Shown here in pieces: positions 59,281 through 64,000 of a stretch of 64,000 bases of DNA (positions are counted from its first letter, which is position 1; each line of letters starts with the position of its first letter). Both the position numbers and the translations under genes were made by a program. The notes beneath the pieces were generated by a model. That model did not search any database, was not told the origin of the DNA, and saw only the letters and a list, made by a program, of their open reading frames with translations. Origin of the DNA: Kumtagia sp052180275 (GTDB lineage Bacteria; Pseudomonadota; Alphaproteobacteria; Rhizobiales; Rhizobiaceae); contig NZ_CP197465.1 of the NCBI RefSeq assembly GCF_052180275.1, forward strand, positions 6,386,001-6,450,000, in the 5' to 3' direction.

Positions 59281-60756
59281 TCAGATACCGCCCAGATACC
59301 GCCTCAGCGTCTTCGCCGTCCCATCCGCCCACAGCGCCTTCAGCGCCGCAGCGAACTCCCGCGCAAAAACCCCCGACTTTCCGACCGCTCCATAAATATC
59401 CTCCATGCCCAGCCAGACCCCCGGATCGGCCTTCGCCGCCTTCGACGCGGTCTGCAGCCGGTCCCAGTTCGGATCGTTCGGCTCGATGACCTTCCCGCTG
59501 TCCGTCGTCCCAAAACAGTAGCGGCACCACAGCGCCGATTCGAGCGCCAGGCCGGCCACGCCCTGCCCCGCCTCCAGCCGGTCGGCGATGGTCGGGATGA
59601 TGAATTTCGGCTGGCGGTTGGAGCCGTCGAGGCACAGCCGGCGCACCGTGTCGCCGATCTTCGGATTGGAGAACCTTTTGTCGATGAGCTGGAAATACTC
59701 CTCCAGCACGACACCCGGCACCGGCGGCACGGTCGGGATGATTTCGTCCCGCTCAAGCTTCGCCAGGAAGCCGCGCACCAACTCGTTCTCCATCGCCTCG
59801 TGGACGAAGTGGATGTCCATCAGCCCGGCCGGATAGGCAATGGTGGCGTGGCCGCCGTTGAGGATACGTATCTTCATCAGTTCGAACGACGACACATCCG
59901 CGACGAACTGCACGCCAGCCTTTTCCAGCGCCGGCCGGCCCAGCGGAAACTTGTCCTCCAGCACCCATTGCCTGAACGGCTCGCAGAACACCGGCCAGCC
60001 GTCCTCGATGCCGAACGCGCTCCTGCCGATCTCGCGCTCGCGGTCGGTTGTGGCCGGGGTGATGCGGTCGACCATGCCGTTCGGAAAGGCGACATTTTTC
60101 TCCACCCAATCGGCGAAGGACGCATCCGACAACCTTGCCAGCCCGCAGACAGCCTCCCTGGTGACGTGGCCGTTGTGGGGGATGTTGTCGCAGCACATGA
60201 TGGTGAAGGGCGGCGTGCCCTCCGCCTTGCGCCGCTTCAGCCCGGCGAGGATCAGCCCGAACACCGTCTTCGGGCTGCCCGGCGCCTTGGCATCCGCCGC
60301 GATGTCGGGATGCGCCGTGTTGAAATGACCGGTTGCCGCGTCGATGAAGTAGCCACCCTCGGTGATGGTCAGCGACACGATGCGGATATTTGGATCGGCC
60401 AGTCTTGCAACGATCGCCGCCGTGTCGCCGGGCACCAGGAAATCGACCATCGCGCCGGTGACGCGGGCCTGCATGTGCCCCGCATCCTGCTCGACCACCG
60501 TGGTCAGGAAATCCTGCGCCTTGAGAACATCGCGCCCGCGCTTCTCGCCCTCGAACACCCCCGCCCCCACCAGCGCCCAGTCATGGTCGAGCCCCATGCC
60601 GAACAAATCGTCCAGATACACCGCCTGGTGCGAGCGATGGAAATTGCCGACGCCGAAATGCAGGATGCCCGGCGTCAGCGCCGCGCGGTCGTAACCTGGC
60701 CGCGCCACCTTTGCCGGCAGCTTGTCGAGCGTGGCGAGGGAGAGTTTCGTGGTCAT
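59281..60756 (-). CDS. mtlK: Mannitol 2-dehydrogenase family protein (MtlK)
   Basis: A 491-residue long-chain mannitol dehydrogenase: cofactor region ILHFGVGNFHRSHQAVYLDDLFG near the start, VSLTITEGGYFIDAATG, and the catalytic K-x-x-x-x-N-x-x-H motif KIRILNGGHATIAYPAGLMD, then MENELVRGFL. It oxidises D-mannitol (and often D-arabitol or sorbitol) to the ketose with NAD. It directly follows the smoS-like gene in transcription order, although a palindromic repeat separates them. Confidence 0.93.
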   Translation of the reverse strand: MTTKLSLATLDKLPAKVARPGYDRAALTPGILHFGVGNFHRSHQAVYLDDLFGMGLDHDWALVGAGVFEGEKRGRDVLKAQDFLTTVVEQDAGHMQARVTGAMVDFLVPGDTAAIVARLADPNIRIVSLTITEGGYFIDAATGHFNTAHPDIAADAKAPGSPKTVFGLILAGLKRRKAEGTPPFTIMCCDNIPHNGHVTREAVCGLARLSDASFADWVEKNVAFPNGMVDRITPATTDREREIGRSAFGIEDGWPVFCEPFRQWVLEDKFPLGRPALEKAGVQFVADVSSFELMKIRILNGGHATIAYPAGLMDIHFVHEAMENELVRGFLAKLERDEIIPTVPPVPGVVLEEYFQLIDKRFSNPKIGDTVRRLCLDGSNRQPKFIIPTIADRLEAGQGVAGLALESALWCRYCFGTTDSGKVIEPNDPNWDRLQTASKAAKADPGVWLGMEDIYGAVGKSGVFAREFAAALKALWADGTAKTLRRYLGGI

Positions 60757-60790
60757 TGCAGGACGCCCTTCCTTGAGGCGGCGCCGGCGT

Positions 60791-60929
60791 CCCCTTCTCC
60801 CCTTGTGGGAGAAGGTGGATCGGCGCGCAGCGCCGAGACGGATGAGGGATGTTGGACGAAGTGCTCCGCTGGAACACCCCTCACCCGACCTCGCTTCGCT
60901 CGGCCACCTTCTCCCACAAGGGGAGAAGG
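60791..60929. repeat. Palindromic repeat pair with CTTCTCCCCTTGTGGGAGAAG core
   Basis: Two half-elements in opposite orientation, 60791-60850 and 60872-60929, each with the TTCTCCC/GGGAGAA core and a CGAGACGGATGAGGG or CCCCTCACCCGACCTCG arm. Same family as 56764-56864. It fills the gap between the SmoS-like and mannitol dehydrogenase genes. Confidence 0.8.
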
Positions 60930-60934
60930 AAGAT

Positions 60935-61705
60935 TCAACTCATCCAGTTGCCGCCGTCGACATTGTAGGTCTGGGCGACGATATAGTCGGCCTCGGCACT
61001 GGCCAGGAAAACCGCCATGCCGCTCAGATCCGCCGGCGTCGCCATGCGGCCGTAGGGCACCGCCTCGCCGACCAGCTTCTTCTTCTCGCCCGGCTTGCGG
61101 TTCTCGTATTTGGCGAACAGGGCGTCGACGCCGTCCCAGTGCTCGCCGTCGACGACGCCCGGCGCGATCGCGTTGACGTTGATCCCGTGCTTGATCAGGT
61201 CCAGCCCGGCCGACTGGGTGATCGAGATCACCGCCGCCTTGGTCGAGCAGTAGACGGCGACCAGTCCCTCGCCGCGGCGGCCGGCCTGGCTTGCCATGTT
61301 GATGATCTTGCCGCCCTTGCCGCGCGCCACCATGGAGCGCGCCGCCGCCTGCAGCGTGAACAGCGTGCCGAAGACGTTGACCGCATAGAGCTTGTCGTAG
61401 CTCGCCTTCGATATCTCGACGATCGGCGCGGCGTCGAACAGCGCGGCGTTGTTGATCAATATGTCGATGCCGCCGGTGCGCTCGTCCACCGTCTTCACCG
61501 CCGCCTCGATCGAGGCCTGGTCGGTCACGTCGAGCTTGACCGCATAGGCGCCCTCGCCCAGATCCTCCGCAGCCCGCGTCGCCGCCTCCATGTTGATGTC
61601 GCCGATGGCGACACGTGCGCCTTCCCTTATGTAAGCTTCGGCGAACGCCTTGCCGATGCCTCGCGCCGCGCCGGTGATCAGTGCGGATTTGCCTCTCAGT
61701 CTCAT
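60935..61705 (-). CDS. smoS: Sorbitol dehydrogenase (SmoS-like SDR)
   Basis: A 256-residue SDR: TGAARGIGKAFAEAY, ILINNAAL, catalytic S (NMASQAGRRGEG), YCSTKAA, and the specific tail GMAVFLASAEADYIVAQTYNVDGGNWMS. Close in length and layout to Rhodobacter/Sinorhizobium SmoS, which oxidises D-glucitol to D-fructose (and galactitol to tagatose) with NAD. ATG 61705 has AGGGG 8 nt upstream and follows the SmoK stop by 4 nt. Confidence 0.88.
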   Translation of the reverse strand: MRLRGKSALITGAARGIGKAFAEAYIREGARVAIGDINMEAATRAAEDLGEGAYAVKLDVTDQASIEAAVKTVDERTGGIDILINNAALFDAAPIVEISKASYDKLYAVNVFGTLFTLQAAARSMVARGKGGKIINMASQAGRRGEGLVAVYCSTKAAVISITQSAGLDLIKHGINVNAIAPGVVDGEHWDGVDALFAKYENRKPGEKKKLVGEAVPYGRMATPADLSGMAVFLASAEADYIVAQTYNVDGGNWMS

Positions 61706-61709
61706 CGCA

Positions 61710-62714
61710 TTACCCCTGCATTGCCGTTCCGTCGTTGCCGAACTTGTGCAGCCTGGCAAGATCGGGGGTCAAGTAGACCGTGTCGCCATGGCTGAGGCCG
61801 ATCGCGCCGTCGGCGCGCACCGTCAGCGGGCCGACGGTATCGGCGTTGACATGCAGGAACGTGTCGGAGCCGAGATGCTCGGCGACGCTCACCGTCGCCT
61901 TCCACTCGCCGCTCGTCTTCGACACGTTGAGATGCTCCGGCCGGATGCCGATGGTCCTGGCGCCATATTTGGCGGCCGGCGCGCCCTCGATCAGGTTCAT
62001 CTTCGGCGAACCGATGAAGCCGGCGACGAACAGGTTCTTCGGCTTGTTGTAAAGCTCCATCGGCGAGCCGACCTGCTCGACATTGCCGGCGTTGAGCACG
62101 ACGATCTTGTCGGCCATGGTCATCGCCTCGACCTGGTCGTGGGTGACGTAGATCATCGTCGTCTTCAGCTGGTTGTGCAGTTCAGAAATCTCCAGCCGCA
62201 TCGTGCCGCGCAGCGCCGCGTCAAGGTTGGACAGTGGCTCGTCGAACAGGAAGGCCGAGGGCTGGCGCACGATGGCGCGGCCGATCGCCACGCGCTGGCG
62301 CTGGCCGCCGGAAAGCTGGCCGGGCCGGCGCTCCAGATAGTTGGTGAGGTTCAGCACGCGCGCCGCGTCCGCCACCTTGCGGTTGATGACCTCCGGCGTC
62401 TCGCCGGCCATCTTCAGCGGAAAGCCGATGTTCTTGGCCACCGTCATGTGCGGATAGAGCGCGTAGCTCTGGAACACCATGGCCAGCTTGCGCTTGGCCG
62501 GCGCCTCGCCGGTCACGTCGCGGCCGTCGATATTGATCGTGCCCGAGGTCGTGTCCTCCAGCCCGGCGATCAGGCGCAGCAGCGTAGATTTTCCACAGCC
62601 CGACGGGCCGACGAAGACCACGAACTCGCCATCCTCGATGTCGAGGTTGATCTTCGGAATGATGACCGTCGCCCCGAAGGACTTGTTGACGTCTCTGAGA
62701 GCGATCTTGCCCAT
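61710..62714 (-). CDS. smoK: Sugar/polyol ABC transporter ATP-binding protein (SmoK/UgpC type)
   Basis: A 334-residue ABC ATPase: Walker A GPSGCGKSTLLR, MVFQSYALYPHMTV, signature LSGGQRQRVAIGRAI, Walker B FLFDEPLSNLD, H-loop VTHDQVEAM, and TOBE domain with GIRPEHLNVS. It powers the sorbitol/mannitol importer with the permeases encoded upstream. Clean GGGAGG ribosome site at the ATG. It is separated from the permease gene by a 113-nt palindromic repeat. Confidence 0.92.
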   Translation of the reverse strand: MGKIALRDVNKSFGATVIIPKINLDIEDGEFVVFVGPSGCGKSTLLRLIAGLEDTTSGTINIDGRDVTGEAPAKRKLAMVFQSYALYPHMTVAKNIGFPLKMAGETPEVINRKVADAARVLNLTNYLERRPGQLSGGQRQRVAIGRAIVRQPSAFLFDEPLSNLDAALRGTMRLEISELHNQLKTTMIYVTHDQVEAMTMADKIVVLNAGNVEQVGSPMELYNKPKNLFVAGFIGSPKMNLIEGAPAAKYGARTIGIRPEHLNVSKTSGEWKATVSVAEHLGSDTFLHVNADTVGPLTVRADGAIGLSHGDTVYLTPDLARLHKFGNDGTAMQG

Positions 62715-62741
62715 TTTTCGTCCTCCCTGGGATTGGATGCC

Positions 62742-62820
62742 GGGGACAGTTTACTTTCTTTCCGCAGAGAGGCCGCAGCAGCGGAGAGTTCGCGCGGGCG
62801 GAAAAAAGTAAACTGTCCCC
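62742..62820. repeat. GGGGACAGTTTAC palindrome, second copy
   Basis: GGGGACAGTTTACTTTC and its complement enclose a loop in the 113-nt gap between SmoG- and SmoK-like genes. Same family as 31854-31926; the inner bases differ. It sits inside the operon and may weaken or stop readthrough into smoK. Confidence 0.85.
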
Positions 62821-62827
62821 TGCGCTG

Positions 62828-63652
62828 CTACTTCACCGCGCCGAACGTCAGGCCGCGCACCAGCTGCTTCTGCGAGAACCAGCCCATGATCAGGATCGGC
62901 GCGATCGCCAGCGTCGAGGCCGCCGAGAGTTTCGCCCAGAACAGGCCCTGCGGACTGGAGAACGAACTGATGAAAGCGGTCAGCGGCGCGGCCTCGGTGG
63001 TCGTCAGCCGGATCGTCCAGAACGCCTCGTTCCACGCCAGGATGATGTTGAGCAGCATGGTGGAGGCGATGCCGGGCACCGCCATCGGCGTCAGCACGTG
63101 GACGATCTCGTTCCACAGCGAGGCGCCGTCCATGCGCGCCGCCTCAAGAATCTCGCCGGGAATCTCGCGGAAATAGGTGTAGAGCATCCAGATGACGATC
63201 GGCAGGTTGATCAGCATCAGCATGACCATCAGGCCGATGCGGCTGTCGAGAAGGCCGGTGTCGCGGAAGATCAGGTAGATGGGAAACAGCACCGCCACCG
63301 CCGGCATCATCTTGGTGGACAGCATCCACATCAAAATGTCCTTGGTCCGTCTTGTCGGCGAAAACGCCATCGACCATGCCGCCGGAATGGCGACGAGCAG
63401 CGCCAGGATGGTGGAGCCGACGGACAGGATCACCGAGTTCAGGAAGAAGTGGAAATAGCCACTCTGCGCCTGGACCTCCCGGTAACTCTCGGTCGTGCCC
63501 GACGGGATCAGGCTGAACCCCTGGATCGCCTCCTGCTCCGATTTGAACGAGGTGATGATCGTGTAGAGGATCGGGAAGAAGATCAGCAGGGCGACGATCC
63601 AGGCGGCTGCCGTTGCGATCGTCTTGTGCCGGTTGGTGAAAGCGCGCGCCAT
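62828..63652 (-). CDS. smoG: Sugar/polyol ABC transporter permease (SmoG/MalG type)
   Basis: A 274-residue permease with six helices (TIATAAAWIVALLIFFPILYTIITSF first) and the EAA loop YFREIPGEILEAARMDGASLWNEIVHVLTPMAVPG. One half of the transmembrane channel for sorbitol/mannitol. AGGAGG precedes the ATG, and the SmoF-like gene ends 10 nt upstream. Confidence 0.93.
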   Translation of the reverse strand: MARAFTNRHKTIATAAAWIVALLIFFPILYTIITSFKSEQEAIQGFSLIPSGTTESYREVQAQSGYFHFFLNSVILSVGSTILALLVAIPAAWSMAFSPTRRTKDILMWMLSTKMMPAVAVLFPIYLIFRDTGLLDSRIGLMVMLMLINLPIVIWMLYTYFREIPGEILEAARMDGASLWNEIVHVLTPMAVPGIASTMLLNIILAWNEAFWTIRLTTTEAAPLTAFISSFSSPQGLFWAKLSAASTLAIAPILIMGWFSQKQLVRGLTFGAVK

Positions 63653-63662
63653 GGTTTCCTCC

Positions 63663-64000
63663 TCACTTGTCGAGATTCTTGCCGACCGCGCGCATGGCGA
63701 AGAAGGCGACGATGTTGGCGAGGATGACGGCGATCACGCCGCCGGCCGAAGCCTGGCCGATTTTGAATTCCAGCAACGCCTTCTGGTAGACGAGGAAGGG
63801 CAGGTTGGTGGAGGCGTAGCCGGGACCGCCATTGGTGGTGACGAGGATCTCCGCATAGACGGCGAGCAGGAAGATCGTCTGGATCAGCACGACGACGGTG
63901 ATCGCCCGCGAAAGATGCGGCAGCGTCAGATAGATAAAGCGGCTGACGAAGCCGGCGCCGTCCATCTCGGCGGCTTCCTTCTGCTCGCCGTCGAGCGACT
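63663..64000 (-). CDS. smoF: Sugar/polyol ABC transporter permease (SmoF type), C-terminal part
   Basis: The last 112 residues of a MalF-type permease; the gene runs off the right edge. The EAA motif EAAEMDGAG is at the very edge, followed by FIYLTLPHLSRAITVVVLIQTIFLLAVY, TNGGPGYASTNLPFLVYQKAL and the final helix. It forms the other membrane half of the polyol importer with SmoG; the binding-protein gene is presumably beyond 64000. Confidence 0.9.
   Translation of the reverse strand, partial: SLDGEQKEAAEMDGAGFVSRFIYLTLPHLSRAITVVVLIQTIFLLAVYAEILVTTNGGPGYASTNLPFLVYQKALLEFKIGQASAGGVIAVILANIVAFFAMRAVGKNLDK

Noticed and set aside
1..64000. CRISPR arrays, tRNA or rRNA genes, insertion sequences, prophage
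   Set aside because: I looked for regularly spaced repeats, cloverleaf-type inverted arms with CCA context, and transposase or integrase motifs and found none. The palindromic elements are unevenly spaced and not CRISPR-like.

Overview
The window is GC-rich, densely packed DNA from an alphaproteobacterium, most likely a Mesorhizobium/Phyllobacteriaceae-type member of the Hyphomicrobiales. This rests on the many ABC uptake operons for sugars, polyols, polyamines and amino acids, the sorbitol/mannitol (smo/mtlK) locus, and several copies of a long palindromic repeat of the kind that litters such genomes. I see no rRNA, tRNA, CRISPR array or complete insertion sequence.

Layout. (1) 1-7.9 kb: sugar-acid catabolism. 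A UxuA-like mannonate dehydratase with the start of a solute-binding protein; a VOC protein; a galactonate-dehydratase-like enzyme, iron alcohol dehydrogenase and VOC operon; and, divergent from that, an IclR regulator with a second enolase-superfamily enzyme. The uxuA-side and dgoD-side promoters share the 12-mer CAAATATGAACT inside inverted repeats, which suggests one regulon. (2) 8.2-12.5 kb: an RND efflux pump (adaptor and inner-membrane pump). (3) 13.1-20.7 kb: a tightly overlapped six-gene operon: FAD subunit, fused 2Fe-2S/molybdopterin oxidoreductase, 6-hydroxynicotinate-reductase-like protein, UPF0280 (ApbE-like) protein, 'amino acid synthesis' family protein and a MarR regulator. It looks like an undescribed N-heterocycle catabolic pathway. 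(4) 20.9-30.2 kb: nicotinamidase, a MocR-type regulator, and a complete eight-gene Nit1 (nitrilase superfamily 1) cluster behind a near-perfect sigma-54 promoter. (5) 30.4-38.9 kb: an Na+/H+ antiporter-like protein, a liv-type amino-acid ABC operon with a toxin-antitoxin pair lodged between its binding-protein and permease genes, and an orphan membrane protein. (6) 39-46.7 kb: pncB, an SDR, a frameshifted membrane-protein gene, a VOC remnant, a small secreted Cys/aromatic protein, a caspase-like protein and a LysR regulator. (7) 47-53.3 kb: agmatinase-family ureohydrolase, polyamine-type ABC transporter and nitrilase-superfamily amidase. (8) 53.4-64 kb: a MATE pump and a sorbitol/mannitol operon (two permeases, ATPase, sorbitol dehydrogenase, mannitol dehydrogenase, extra SDR, HAD phosphatase, FGGY kinase).

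The most unusual signals are a palindromic element of about 140-180 bp that is open in the same frame inside or at the edge of three protein genes, adding peptide to them, and whose stems extend into copy-specific flanks; the sigma-54 promoter of the Nit1 cluster; the six-gene XDH/6-hydroxynicotinate-reductase-like operon; and the toxin-antitoxin module with a 12-bp-arm palindromic operator in the middle of the liv operon.
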